NCBI RefSeq assembly: GCF_014204715.1
Contig: NZ_JACHLY010000001.1
Span: forward strand, 2,998,501-3,062,500
DNA length: 64,000 nt
From: Streptomonospora salina
GTDB lineage: Bacteria > Actinomycetota > Actinomycetes > Streptosporangiales > Streptosporangiaceae
Reading direction: 5' to 3'
In this document: in pieces, positions 28,200 through 36,987 of the stretch
Numbering within the stretch: position 1 is the stretch's first letter
How the letters are laid out: every line of letters starts with the position of its first letter
Notes under the pieces: model-generated
What the model saw: the letters and a program-made list of their open reading frames with translations, nothing else
The model's database searches: none
What the model was told of the DNA's origin: nothing
Program-made: the position numbers and the translations under genes

Positions 28200-29420
28200 T
28201 CAGCCCGAGGACCCCGAGGACAGCTTCCGGTCCACCGAGCGGTGGAGGAGGCCGGTGGTGTACTCGAACTCCTCCTGCAGGCGGCCGGCCTCGACGAGGA
28301 GGATGCCGTAAGGGCTGGACCCGTCGGTGACGACGAGCTCGATGTGCTCGGCACGCTCGGACAAGCGCTTCTCGTACTCGCCGGACTGCTCCGTCAGCGA
28401 GTCCAGATGCCGGGCCTGTTCGACGAGCCGGTCCTCGTCCACCTCGCTGAACGCCTCGGCGATCTCGGCCAAGGCGGCGAGGAAGTCCGCATAGAGCCGG
28501 AGGAACTCGGTGCGCTGCGGACCCTCGCGGGTATGGGGGGCGGACTGGTCGAGGGTCCGCGTCACGGAGGCCAGCTGATACGAGATCCGGTCGAGGGCGT
28601 CGACCACGCTCGCGTAGCCGGAGAACGACGGCGAGCGGCGCCGGCGCAGCAGGCGCCCCGGGTTGTAGTAGACGCTCTCCTTGGCGGTGCGCACCGCGCT
28701 CTGCGCCTGGGCCACCGTGGTGCCCAGCCGGTTCGCGCGGTAGCGCCACTGGCCGGTGCGCTCCTGATCGAGGTCGCCTTCGCGCAGCGGTGGGTGCATG
28801 TCCGACAGCAGGCCGCACATCGCGTGGGAGAGCGAGCGGACACCGTACTCGGCGCTGCGGAACCGCATCGGCGGCATGACGACCAGGTTGACCAGCACGC
28901 CGATGCCGCAGCCGATGAGGACCAACAGCAGGATCTGGCCGAGCTGGGCGGCACCATCGAGGGCGCCGGCCGACGTCACGTATATGGCGAAGGCGAAGAG
29001 CGCCGCGGTCACCACCTGCGACCCCTGCGTTCCCAGCCGCGGCCACCGGCCGATGGTCAGGGCGATCAGTGTGACCGCCGCGAACGCGGCCACGCCGGAC
29101 CCGGCCAGGAACCCGACCACCCCTTGTACAGCGACCCCCGCCGAGACCGCGGCGACGTAGCGCAGCGACTGGGCGACGGACTGGTAGATCGTCACCTGGA
29201 TCATCAGCACCGCCGAGAACGGCGCGAACGCGGGCGCCGATGCCTGCAGCACGGTGTAGGAGACGATCCAGGCGAGTGAGGCCGCCAGTGTGCTCTTGAC
29301 GATGAGCAGCAGGGTGGAGCGCTCGTAGCCCTCGCTGCGGGCGCGCAGCAGCCACTGCTTGACGCGCGACCAGCGTCCGGTCGACGCCGGCCGCCTTCCC
29401 GATCTCTCCGACGGCCGCAT
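28200..29420 (-). CDS. FUSC / aromatic acid exporter (ArAE) family protein
   Basis: The 406-residue product has about six membrane helices in its first half (about 30-180), beginning LLIVKSTLAASLAWIVSYTV, with FAPFSAVLMIQVTIYQSVAQ after the second helix, the usual position in FUSC-type proteins. A long cytoplasmic helical half follows (DRISYQLASVTRTLDQSA...). Only one membrane half is present, so two subunits would form a full-length equivalent. Members export aromatic acids or have unknown substrates. The ATG at 29420 is chosen because upstream codons encode Arg-rich sequence that continues past the likely promoter. Confidence 0.82.
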   Translation of the reverse strand: MRPSERSGRRPASTGRWSRVKQWLLRARSEGYERSTLLLIVKSTLAASLAWIVSYTVLQASAPAFAPFSAVLMIQVTIYQSVAQSLRYVAAVSAGVAVQGVVGFLAGSGVAAFAAVTLIALTIGRWPRLGTQGSQVVTAALFAFAIYVTSAGALDGAAQLGQILLLVLIGCGIGVLVNLVVMPPMRFRSAEYGVRSLSHAMCGLLSDMHPPLREGDLDQERTGQWRYRANRLGTTVAQAQSAVRTAKESVYYNPGRLLRRRRSPSFSGYASVVDALDRISYQLASVTRTLDQSAPHTREGPQRTEFLRLYADFLAALAEIAEAFSEVDEDRLVEQARHLDSLTEQSGEYEKRLSERAEHIELVVTDGSSPYGILLVEAGRLQEEFEYTTGLLHRSVDRKLSSGSSG

Positions 29421-29555
29421 CGCCGCTCGCCCCCTTGCCCGACCGTGCTTCCTTGCCCCATAACCAGGAGGCGGCCGGTCATGTGCGCGGCGACGTGCGC
29501 AAACACGGTGCGCCAACGCCGTGCGCCGGGAGTTCGGGCGGGCGCCGTCCCGGTT

Positions 29556-30104
29556 CTACCGTCTGCGCCGCGGGGCGCTGAGCCAGGTGACCTCGCGGTG
29601 GCGCTCGGCGTAGCGGGCGTACTTCTCCGGGGTCTCGGCGAAGCCCGCGCGGTCCTCGTCGGTCAGCTCGCGCACGACTTTGCCCGGAAGCCCGGCCCAC
29701 AGTGTCCCCGCCGGGACCTCCTTGCCCGGCGGCACCAGCGCGCCGGCCGCCACCAGGGCGCCCTCGCCGACGCGGGCGCCGCCCAGCACGATCGCGCCGA
29801 TCCCGATCAGCGCGCCCTCGCCGACTTCGGCGCCGTGCACCATCGCCTTGTGCCCCAGGCTCACCCGGTCACCCAGGACCACGGGTTCGCCGGGGTCGGA
29901 GTGCAGCCCGCACTGGTCCTGGACGTTGCACATCCGGCCGATGGAGACGTCCTCGGTGTCTGCGCGCACGACCGAGCCGTACCAGACGCTGCTGCGGGCG
30001 CCGAGGTGGACGCGTCCGACGAGGACGGCGCTCGGGGCGATCCAGGCGTCGGGGTGGATGTCGGGCTCTCCGAACGGGGCGTCTCCGATGAGCGGAGTGG
30101 ACAC
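29556..30104 (-). CDS. Gamma carbonic anhydrase-like hexapeptide-repeat protein
   Basis: The 182-residue left-handed beta-helix protein has repeated hexapeptides (for example GEGALIGIGAIVLGGARVGE) and the three metal-ligand histidines of gamma-class carbonic anhydrases: one in CGLHSDPG and two in LGHKAMVHGAEVG. It probably hydrates CO2 or is a related acyltransferase-like protein; trimeric. The GTG at 30104 has GGAGG about 6 nt upstream, better supported than the longer frame. Family length is about 170-200. Confidence 0.88.
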   Translation of the reverse strand: MSTPLIGDAPFGEPDIHPDAWIAPSAVLVGRVHLGARSSVWYGSVVRADTEDVSIGRMCNVQDQCGLHSDPGEPVVLGDRVSLGHKAMVHGAEVGEGALIGIGAIVLGGARVGEGALVAAGALVPPGKEVPAGTLWAGLPGKVVRELTDEDRAGFAETPEKYARYAERHREVTWLSAPRRRR

Positions 30105-30466
30105 GTGCACCTCCCTGGGGCCGGGCCGGGTGCCGATCCGCGTCCGAGATGACGCCTCCGGACCCGCGCCGCTGTGAACGGGCATACCTTAGTAGTGCGG
30201 TGCGCTCGGCGGCCGGACCGGCGCGCCGTATGCGCAGGGAGCGTCCAGGCTATTGAGGGGGAGGCGCAGCGGGCACTAACGTAGTCGCCTCCCCATGTGT
30301 TCACTACGTCACACTTCGCACGCTAATCGGGTCTCTGTTGCGGTTTCCCATCACACCGCCAAGCTTGGGGAATGAATGTCATTGACGTGTATTCCGGGTG
30401 TTATGGGAATGATAGGCAGGGAGTCCGGCCACCATCCCATTGGCAGCCAACCTGGTTGATTAGGAC
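30105..30466. other. 362-bp divergent control region of carbonic anhydrase and DivIVA-family genes
   Basis: Locally AT-richer around 30290-30440. TTGACG (near 30381) may be a -35 for the plus-strand gene, but no convincing -10 was seen at the right spacing. No gene or RNA is supported here. Confidence 0.35.
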
Positions 30467-32038
30467 ATGAACGAGCAGAGCGCAGAGATCTTGCCGAACT
30501 TCCTCCGCGAGGAAGCCTTCCCGACCGAGAAGCGCGGTTACAGCAAACGCCAGGTCGACGACTACGTGGTGCGCACGCACAACCAGACCCGCGACCTTCA
30601 GGAGCGGCTGGCGCGCACCCACGACGAGCTGGAGCAGCTCCGCCGCGAGTTGGCCGAGGCCAAAGAGCAGGCCGCGGTCAAGCCTGAGCACGAACAGATC
30701 AGCGAACGCATGTCCAGCATCCTCCGTATAGCGGAGGAAGAGGCGAAGGAGAAGCGCAGCGAGGTCGACAGCGAGGTCGACGGCATCCGCAGCAAGGCCG
30801 AGGAAGAGGCGGCCAAGCGGATGAAGGACGCCGAGGAGCACGCCGAGCGCGTGGTCTCCAGCGCGCGCTCCGAGGCCCAGGAGATGGTGTCGGCGGCCAA
30901 GCAGGAAGCCGAACAGCTCCGTTCGCAGGCCGATGAGGAGTCCCAGCGGCGCATGGCCGACGCCGAGACGCGGTCCAAGAAGATCAACGACACCGCCGAT
31001 CGCCGCCTGGCCACGCTCACCGCGACGCACAACGAGGCGGTGCGCCGGCTCAACGACATGCACGGCACGCTGGCCGAGTTGCTCGACGCCGAGCAGAAGG
31101 CGGGGCCGCTGGAGACGGGACTGACCCAGGCCGAGGTCGAGGCGGAGCAGGAGGCCGCCGGCTCCCCGAAGCAGGGGCAGCAGGGCCAGGGCCAGCCGCC
31201 CCAAAGCCGGCAGGGCGGACAGGGCTCGAAGCCGCAGCAGGCCCAGGGGCAGCAGGCTCAGAAACCGCAGCAGGCCCAAGGGCAGCAGGGTCAGGGCCAG
31301 TCGGCCCAAAGCCAGCAGGGTCAGGGCCAGGGCCAGAAGCCGGATCAGGGTCAGGGCCAGAAGCCGGATCAGGGTCAGGGCCAGAAGCCGGATCAGGGTC
31401 AGGGCCAGAAGCCGGATCAGGGTCAGGGCCAGAAGCCGGATCAGGGTCAGGGCCAGCCGGCCCAAGGCCAGCAGAGCCAGAAGCCGCAGCAGGCCCAGCA
31501 GCCGGCCGGTCAGCAGCAGGGCCAGCAGCAGGGCCAGGACCGGCAGTCCGCGGAACAGCGGCCCGCGGAACAGCAGGCCAAGGCCGTCTCGCCGCAGCAG
31601 CCGCCGGCGGGCGGAGGACGCGGCGACTCGGGGGCCGAGGCCCCGGCGGCGCCGCGCCAGGCCCAGCCTGCCCAGTCCGGGCAGGGCGGCACCGACGCCA
31701 AGGGCGGTTCCGCAGCCGAGCAGGACGCCGGTGAGGAATCCACCGTCCGTCTCGACCCGGACCAGTCCGCCGACCGACAGCACGCCGCGCCGCCGGCCGG
31801 GCAGGGCCCGCAGCCGCAGGGTTCGCCCTACGCGGGGGCTGCGCCGCAGCAGCACCAGGCGCAGCAGCACGACGTTCACAAACAGCAGCAGCCGAACCAG
31901 AGCGGCCAGCCCCAGCAGGCACCGCAACCGGCCAACGACCCGGGGATCACGGCCATCCATCAGCGTTCCGACGCGCCGGCGGCCCAGGGGCCGGACGACG
32001 CGGAGGGCACCGAGGGAGTGCGCATCATCAAGCCGTGA
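30467..32038 (+). CDS. DivIVA-domain coiled-coil protein with long Gln/Gly-rich tail
   Basis: The 523-residue product has an N-terminal DivIVA-like motif (LREEAFPTEKRGYSKRQVDDYV, about 13-35), a continuous charged coiled coil (about 36-220), then about 300 residues of low-complexity Gln/Gly/Pro/Ala sequence and a short acidic end. DivIVA proteins bind curved membrane through the N-terminus and, in actinobacteria, organise polar growth with partners such as Scy and FilP. The tail is unlike canonical DivIVA/Wag31 and probably disordered; it contains five perfect copies of an 8-residue repeat. This is one of three DivIVA-motif proteins in the window (also 55750-56502 and 60007-60594). A polar-growth or cytoskeletal role is inference. 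Confidence 0.8.
   Translation: MNEQSAEILPNFLREEAFPTEKRGYSKRQVDDYVVRTHNQTRDLQERLARTHDELEQLRRELAEAKEQAAVKPEHEQISERMSSILRIAEEEAKEKRSEVDSEVDGIRSKAEEEAAKRMKDAEEHAERVVSSARSEAQEMVSAAKQEAEQLRSQADEESQRRMADAETRSKKINDTADRRLATLTATHNEAVRRLNDMHGTLAELLDAEQKAGPLETGLTQAEVEAEQEAAGSPKQGQQGQGQPPQSRQGGQGSKPQQAQGQQAQKPQQAQGQQGQGQSAQSQQGQGQGQKPDQGQGQKPDQGQGQKPDQGQGQKPDQGQGQKPDQGQGQPAQGQQSQKPQQAQQPAGQQQGQQQGQDRQSAEQRPAEQQAKAVSPQQPPAGGGRGDSGAEAPAAPRQAQPAQSGQGGTDAKGGSAAEQDAGEESTVRLDPDQSADRQHAAPPAGQGPQPQGSPYAGAAPQQHQAQQHDVHKQQQPNQSGQPQQAPQPANDPGITAIHQRSDAPAAQGPDDAEGTEGVRIIKP
31331..31450 (+). repeat. 24-bp tandem repeat, five perfect copies, in the DivIVA-family gene
   Basis: Five identical 24-bp units encode (GQKPDQGQ)5 in frame. 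Flanking sequence contains degenerate relatives rich in CAG/GGC/CAA codons from about 31170 to 31530. Copy number may vary between strains through slippage without frame change. Confidence 0.9.
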
Positions 32039-32059
32039 CCCGGGTGCGGTCCGGATACC

Positions 32060-32086
32060 GGCGGAGTGGCGCGTGCGCACTCCGCC
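32060..32086 (+). terminator. Hairpin after the DivIVA-family gene
   Basis: GGCGGAGTG (32060-32068) pairs with CACTCCGCC (32078-32086), about 20 nt after the stop, with further outer pairing between GGTCCG and CGGACC. Confidence 0.65.
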
Positions 32087-32133
32087 GAAGCGGACCGGGG
32101 CCGGGCTGGAACGGACTCGCTCATGTCTCAGGC

Positions 32134-32160
32134 GGAGCGGGGTGCCGAGCACCCCGCTCC
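32134..32160 (+). terminator. Second hairpin before the GNAT gene
   Basis: GGAGCGGGGTG (32134-32144) pairs perfectly with 32150-32160 around a CCGAG loop. In tandem with the hairpin at 32060 it isolates the acetyltransferase gene from upstream transcription. Confidence 0.6.
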
Positions 32161-32228
32161 GTGCTGTTTGTCCAGGCCTGAGGGCGACGTCGGGCTTATC
32201 CCGGCTGTCGGCTACGATGCCCGAAGCC

Positions 32229-32678
32229 ATGATTATCCGCGCGGCCATCCGGTCTGACCTCGGTGCGATTCTGCGGCTCCTCCGCGAACTCGGCGACTCC
32301 ATCCCCGAGCAGAGCAGCACGGTCCGCATGTCGTCGGCCGCCGTCCGCGCCTGGACCCGGATGGAGAACGACCCGGACCGCTCCGTTCTGGTCGCCGAGC
32401 GCCGCGGACAGATCATCGGGACCCTCGACCTGCTGGTCATCGCCAATCTCACCCATGACGCGCAATCCTGGGCGATCGTCGACAACCTCGTGGTCGACCC
32501 GGACTGCCGCCGCGCCGGTGTGGGGCGCGCGCTGATGGACGAGGCCGTCGACCGCGCCGGGCGCGCCGGCTGCTACAAGATCGAGCTGCTCTCCCACGAG
32601 AACCGCACCGGAACGCAGACGTTCTACGCGGCCGTGGGATTGGAGAGCTCGGCGGAGGGGTTCCGCCGCTACCTGTGA
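32229..32678 (+). CDS. GNAT-family N-acetyltransferase
   Basis: The 149-residue product starts MIIRAAIRSDLGAILRLLRE. It has the GNAT fold with motif A binding acetyl-CoA (IVDNLVVDPDCRRAGVGRAL, the R-x-x-G-x-G/A loop) and motif B near the end (YKIELLSHENRTGTQTFYAA). Substrate unknown; relatives acetylate amines, ribosomal protein N-termini or antibiotics. A TACGAT box at 32213-32218 would place transcription a few nt before the ATG at 32229; an alternative ATG at 32217 overlaps that box and is less likely. Confidence 0.85.
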   Translation: MIIRAAIRSDLGAILRLLRELGDSIPEQSSTVRMSSAAVRAWTRMENDPDRSVLVAERRGQIIGTLDLLVIANLTHDAQSWAIVDNLVVDPDCRRAGVGRALMDEAVDRAGRAGCYKIELLSHENRTGTQTFYAAVGLESSAEGFRRYL

Positions 32679-32747
32679 GGCGCGGGCGGGGGCGCCGCCT
32701 GCCGCACCAGGCCGCGCGCCCCGTGCACCCCCCGTGTACCCGTGCGG

Positions 32748-34343
32748 TCAGCCGCGTCCCGAGCGCAGCGGGATCGGTTTGAAGCAGAGCACGATCACGA
32801 ACCCGACGACGCCGATCGGGACCCCCAGCGTGAACACGGTGTGCATCGCATCGCTGAACGCCTGGATCACCACGTGCTGGGCTTCGGGCGGCAGGGCCCG
32901 GATGGCATCGGGCGATCCGGTGGCCGACCCGGACATCTCCCCCGAACCGCCGGAGGCGCCCGCCGAGCGCGCGAACGCGTTGAGCTCGTCGTGCAGGCGG
33001 TTGGTCATGACCGAGCCGAACATCGCCACGCCGAGCGCGCCGCCGAGGTTGCGGAAGAAGGAGACGGCGGAGGTGGCCGCGGCCAGATCCGTTAGGTCGA
33101 CGGCGTTCTGCGTCGCCAGGATGAGGATCTGCATGCACATTCCCAGCCCCAGCCCGATGAGGCAGACTCCGGCGCCCACCAGGACCAGGCTCGACTCGGT
33201 GTCCAGGAACGTCAGGGTGGTGAAGCCGCAGGCGACGAGCAGCGTGCCCGAGACCGGGAAGAGCTTCCATTTTCCGGTGCGGCTGACGAGGAAGCCCGAA
33301 GAGATCGAGGCGGCCAGCAGGCCGAGCACCATCGGCAGCGTCATCAGCCCGGAGGCCGTAGGGCTGAGCCCCTGCACGATCTGCAGGTACTGCGGGAGGT
33401 AGATCATCACGCCGAACATGCTCATGCCCACCGCCGCCGAGGCGAGTGCGCCCAGCACGAACGTGCGGTTGCGGAACAGGTGCGGCGGCAGGATCGGTTC
33501 GTGGGCGCGGCGTTCGACGAGCACGGCTGCGGCCGTGAGTACCAGTGCCGCGGCGATCAGCGCGAAGGACGGCGCCGAGGCCCAGTCGAACTCCTGGCCG
33601 CCCAGGCTCAGCAGCAGCATCACCGCGCTGGCGGCGCCGACGATGCACGTGGCGCCGCGCCAGTCGATGCGGTGTGCGACGTCGGGCCGCGCGGGCAGCT
33701 TGAGCAGGCGCTGGATGACGACGAACGCCACGGCCGCCAGCGGCACGGTGATGAAGAAGCACCAGCGCCAGCCGAGCGGGCTGTCGACGAGGAATCCGCC
33801 GAGCAGCGGGCCGGCGACGGTGGCGGCGCCGAAGACGGAGCCGAGGAAGCCGGAGTAGCGGCCGCGCTCGCGCGGGGCGACCACGTCGCCGAGGATGATC
33901 TGGGGCAGCGCGGCCAGGCCGCCGGTGCCGATCCCCTGGAACAGCCGCGCGACGATCAGCCAGGTCATGTCGGTGGCGAAGCCGGCGGCGACCGACGAGC
34001 AGATGAAGATCACCAGCGCGGTCTGGAACAGCAGCTTGCGGCCCCACACGTCGGAGAGCTTGCCCCACACGGGCGTCGACGCGGTCATGGTGAGCAGGGT
34101 GGCGCTGGCCACCCACGACAGCCGGTCCTGGCCGCCGAGCTCGCCGACGATCGTGGGCAGGGCCGTGCCCACGATCGACGTGGTGAGCATCGACGTCAGC
34201 ATCGCCAGCATCAGACCGACGAGGATCTCGATCATCTGGCGGCGCGAGTAGTTCGTCTGCGCCTCTGCGCCGGCTGCGGTGCCGGCGTGCTGCCCCGGCA
34301 CGGCCGCGGCCTGCTCGTCGGCAGTGCCTAAGCGTCGCTCCAC
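32748..34343 (-). CDS. DHA2-type MFS multidrug exporter (14 TM)
   Basis: The 531-residue product has 14 hydrophobic segments. DHA2 signatures are visible: motif A GKLSDVWGRKLLFQTALVIF, motif B region LIVARLFQGIGTGGLAALPQ, and the antiporter motif C in GVFGAATVAGPLLGGFLVD-type form (SVFGAATVAGPLLGGFLVD). Family members exchange protons for lipophilic drugs or cations across the cytoplasmic membrane. It is divergent from the TetR gene at 34590 across a promoter region whose inverted repeat overlaps both -35 boxes, so it is very likely repressed by that TetR. Confidence 0.92.
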   Translation of the reverse strand: MERRLGTADEQAAAVPGQHAGTAAGAEAQTNYSRRQMIEILVGLMLAMLTSMLTTSIVGTALPTIVGELGGQDRLSWVASATLLTMTASTPVWGKLSDVWGRKLLFQTALVIFICSSVAAGFATDMTWLIVARLFQGIGTGGLAALPQIILGDVVAPRERGRYSGFLGSVFGAATVAGPLLGGFLVDSPLGWRWCFFITVPLAAVAFVVIQRLLKLPARPDVAHRIDWRGATCIVGAASAVMLLLSLGGQEFDWASAPSFALIAAALVLTAAAVLVERRAHEPILPPHLFRNRTFVLGALASAAVGMSMFGVMIYLPQYLQIVQGLSPTASGLMTLPMVLGLLAASISSGFLVSRTGKWKLFPVSGTLLVACGFTTLTFLDTESSLVLVGAGVCLIGLGLGMCMQILILATQNAVDLTDLAAATSAVSFFRNLGGALGVAMFGSVMTNRLHDELNAFARSAGASGGSGEMSGSATGSPDAIRALPPEAQHVVIQAFSDAMHTVFTLGVPIGVVGFVIVLCFKPIPLRSGRG

Positions 34344-34478
34344 GTTCGGGTTCTCCTCTTCGTCGCCCCGTATCGAACTGGTCGGACGGATCCGGCCGCT
34401 GGCACAGGGGAGCGGCCGTTCCCGGACACGGCGGGCCGCTGCCGCTGAAGCGGGCAGTCCGGTGGAATCTCCTCCTCA

Positions 34479-34523
34479 GGTATAAGTAAACAGTGTTGAC
34501 TTGTCAAGCAGGGCGGTTATAGT
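34479..34523. promoter_or_regulatory. Overlapping divergent promoters with TTGAC-TT-GTCAA operator
   Basis: Plus strand: -35 TTGACT (34496-34501), 16 bp, -10 TATAGT (34518-34523), serving the TetR gene. Minus strand: -35 TTGACA (34507-34502), 17 bp, -10 TATACC (34484-34479), serving the exporter. The two -35 boxes together form the inverted repeat TTGACTTGTCAA (34496-34507), a natural operator for simultaneous repression by TetR. Confidence 0.75.
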
Positions 34524-34589
34524 GCGGAGAACCGAACGTGAGAAGCCGCGCTGAGCTGCGACTCCGCGCCGGTCACAGCAGGGGGCCCG

Positions 34590-35171
34590 ATGAATACGAC
34601 CGACGCCGCCGACACCTGCCACGGGCGGGTTCGCGACCGCGAGGCCACGCGCCGGCGGATCCTCGACAGCGCCCGCGAACTGTTCACCCACGAGGGATAC
34701 GCCGAGGTCTCCTCGCGCAGCATCGCCGCGGCGGCCGGGGTCAACGTCGCCCTGATCAACCGCTACTTCGGCGCCAAACGCGGACTGCTGGCCGAAGTCA
34801 TCGCCGAGGACGCCGCCTTTCCCGACCTCGTCGAGGGCGAGCGCGACACCCTGCCGCGCCGCATCGCCGAGCACGTGGTCCACCGCACGCTGGGTGAGGG
34901 GACTCCGCTGCAGCGGGCGCTGCTGCACTCGCTCGGCGACCCGGACCTCAAGTCGGTGTTCGAGAAGCGGCTGCAGAGCGCGATCATCGGCCCGCTGGCC
35001 GACTACATCGGCGGTCCCGACGCCCGCACCCGCGCGACGCTGGTGGCGGCGCTGCTGATCGGCGTCGGCAACGTCCGCCGGATGGGCGGAGCCGAAGCGC
35101 TCATGGAGGCCGACGGCGACGAGCTGGTGCAGCGGCTCACCGGGGTCGTCGAACGCTGCCTGGAGGCCTGA
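34590..35171 (+). CDS. TetR-family repressor of the adjacent exporter
   Basis: The 193-residue product has an N-terminal TetR HTH (about 12-58: ATRRRILDSARELFTHEGYA...VNVALINRYFGAKRGLLAEV). The C-terminal ligand-binding helices follow (PLQRALLHSLGDPDLKSVFE), resembling the TetR_C subgroup found beside efflux pumps. The ATG at 34590 precedes the HTH by about 12 residues, a normal distance. Divergent arrangement and the shared operator indicate autoregulation plus control of the DHA2 exporter. Confidence 0.92.
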   Translation: MNTTDAADTCHGRVRDREATRRRILDSARELFTHEGYAEVSSRSIAAAAGVNVALINRYFGAKRGLLAEVIAEDAAFPDLVEGERDTLPRRIAEHVVHRTLGEGTPLQRALLHSLGDPDLKSVFEKRLQSAIIGPLADYIGGPDARTRATLVAALLIGVGNVRRMGGAEALMEADGDELVQRLTGVVERCLEA

Positions 35172-35310
35172 CGACCGGCGCGCCAGCCGCCCCGTGCCCA
35201 GGCGGTGTCAATTGAGCGCCGCGTCAGCCGGCGGAGGCACGGGCATCATCGGCGGGTCACTTCGGCGGGTTCAGCTCGTGGTGACCGCACCTTCTCCGAA
35301 GGAGGAACCG

Positions 35311-36666
35311 ATGCCCGACCGTGCTGACGCCCACGCATCCGGAGTGAACCGCCGGCGCTTCCTCGCCGGAAGCGGTCTGGTGGGCGCCGCGACGGCCCTG
35401 CAGGGACTCATGGGTCAGACCACGGCCCACGCCGCCGGCCCCGGAGCCGGAAACAACCGCGGCACCGTCGCCGCCGACAACGGCGGATACGGGCCGCTGC
35501 AACCCGCGGGGCCCGACGGGGAGCTCCTGCTGCCCGCCGGATTCACCTACGCCGCGTTCGGCCGCACCGGCACGCCCATGCGCGACGGCACGCCCACCCC
35601 CGGCCGGCACGACGGCATGGCGGCGTTCGAAGCCGACGACGGCGCGCTGCGCCTGGTCCGCAACCACGAGCAGAGCGGCGGCGAAGCCTTCGCCTCGCCC
35701 AGCTACGACCCGCAGGCCGCGGGCGGAACCACGACGCTGGTCGTCGACCGCGAGGCGATGCGCCTGGTCGATTCCTTCCCCAGTCTCACCGGCACCATCC
35801 GCAACTGCGCCGGCGGCCCCACTCCCTGGGGCAGCTGGCTGTCCTGCGAAGAGACCTTCACCGGTCTGGACACCGCCGACCCGCACGGCTACATCTTCGA
35901 GGTCCCCGTCGACGCCGACGGGCCGGTGGAGCCGGTGCCGTACAGAGCCATGGGGCGCTTCACCCACGAGGCCGTCGCGGTCGACCCCGCGACCGGCATC
36001 GTCTACGAGACCGAGGACCGCGGCAGCTCCGGCCTCTACCGGTTCGTTCCGGACACCCCCGGGCGCCTGGGCGAGGGCGGCAAGCTGCAGATGCTCGCGA
36101 TCAAGGGAGACCCCCGCTACGACACCCGGACCGGCCAGCGCGCCGGCAAACCCCTGGCCGTGGAGTGGGTCGACATCGACGACCCGGACCCCGACAGCGG
36201 CGACTCCCTCGCCGTGTTCAATCAGGGCCGGGCGAAGGGCGGCGCGGTCTTCGCGCGTCTGGAGGGCGCCTGGTACGGCGACGGCGCCATCTACGTGAAC
36301 TCCACCAGCGGCGGTGACGCCGGACTCGGCCAGGTGTGGGAGTACCGGCCGCGCGGCCGCTCGGGCGGACAGCTGATCCTGGTCTACGAGTCGGTCGACC
36401 CGGACCTGCTGCAGAGCCCCGACAACATCTGCGTCTCGCCCAACAGCGGCGGACTGGTGCTGTGCGAGGACGGTTCGGGCGGCGACATGCTGCGCGGGGT
36501 GACCGACCGCGGCGAGATCTTCGATTTCGCGGCGCTGAACAGCACCAACACCAGCGAACTGGCCGGGGCCACGTTCAGCCCCGACGGCCGGACGCTGTTC
36601 TTCAACGTGCAGAGCCCCGGCATCACCTATGCGGTCACCGGCCCGTGGAGCCACGGCGCGCTTTAG
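35311..36666 (+). CDS. phoX: PhoX-family (DUF839) phosphatase, Tat-exported
   Basis: The 451-residue product has a twin-arginine signal peptide at residues 10-40 (NRRRFLAGSGLVGAATALQG ... AHA). The mature part contains DUF839/PhoX hallmarks: LRLVRNHEQSGGEAF, CAGGPTPWGSWLSCEETF, GRFTHEAVAVDPATGIVYET, EDRGSSGLYRF and LQSPDNICVSPNSGGLVLCE. PhoX enzymes are secreted Ca/Fe-dependent alkaline phosphatases; some DUF839 proteins have no proven activity. The ATG at 35311 has GGAGGA about 8 nt upstream. A hairpin terminator follows. Phosphate-starvation control is expected for the family, but I see no clean PHO box. Confidence 0.88.
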   Translation: MPDRADAHASGVNRRRFLAGSGLVGAATALQGLMGQTTAHAAGPGAGNNRGTVAADNGGYGPLQPAGPDGELLLPAGFTYAAFGRTGTPMRDGTPTPGRHDGMAAFEADDGALRLVRNHEQSGGEAFASPSYDPQAAGGTTTLVVDREAMRLVDSFPSLTGTIRNCAGGPTPWGSWLSCEETFTGLDTADPHGYIFEVPVDADGPVEPVPYRAMGRFTHEAVAVDPATGIVYETEDRGSSGLYRFVPDTPGRLGEGGKLQMLAIKGDPRYDTRTGQRAGKPLAVEWVDIDDPDPDSGDSLAVFNQGRAKGGAVFARLEGAWYGDGAIYVNSTSGGDAGLGQVWEYRPRGRSGGQLILVYESVDPDLLQSPDNICVSPNSGGLVLCEDGSGGDMLRGVTDRGEIFDFAALNSTNTSELAGATFSPDGRTLFFNVQSPGITYAVTGPWSHGAL

Positions 36667-36720
36667 CAGCGGCGGTTCCGAGAGCGCGCAGGCCCGGTGC
36701 CCGCGTACGGCGGGGATCGG

Positions 36721-36754
36721 CGGCGGGGCGGCGGTGGAGGACGCCGCCCCGCCG
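36721..36754 (+). terminator. Hairpin terminator after the PhoX gene
   Basis: A 13-bp perfect stem (CGGCGGGGCGGCG, 36721-36733, with 36742-36754) with an 8-nt loop lies about 55 nt after the stop. Confidence 0.7.
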
Positions 36755-36934
36755 CAGCCGAACAACCCGCGCGTTTCCCCCAGCCGTCGGCAAACCGCGC
36801 TTATCCCTCGGAATTTCCGTTCTCCGCTGCTCCCGGGGCGGCGCACCCGCCTATGCGGCGGGAAAATCCGACGCGACACGCCAAGGCGACCATAAGGACA
36901 AGTACGGTCGGCCCCTGTGTTTCCCTATGGAACT

Positions 36935-36948
36935 GTGCCCCGGGGCAC
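36935..36948. other. 14-bp palindrome in the leader of the NlpC/P60 gene
   Basis: GTGCCCCGGGGCAC is a perfect palindrome about 40 nt before the start. Cell-wall hydrolase genes of this type are often under structured leaders (for example c-di-AMP riboswitches) in actinobacteria, but I could not match the riboswitch consensus here. Confidence 0.3.
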
Positions 36949-36987
36949 ACCGCTTCGGGGGAAGCGAAATACGGGGGAACAACGAGC

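Noticed and set aside
31331-31450. Possible CRISPR-like array
   Set aside because: The five 24-bp units are directly adjacent without spacers and lie in frame inside a coding region.
35255-35300. PHO box upstream of the PhoX gene
   Set aside because: GGTCACTTCGG resembles one PhoP half-repeat, but the next GTTCA-type unit starts 14 bp later rather than 11, and no further unit is present.
36840-36987. c-di-AMP (ydaO-type) riboswitch before the NlpC/P60 gene
   Set aside because: Such leaders are common before cell-wall hydrolases, but apart from one 14-bp palindrome I could not match the conserved core; a covariance-model search would decide.
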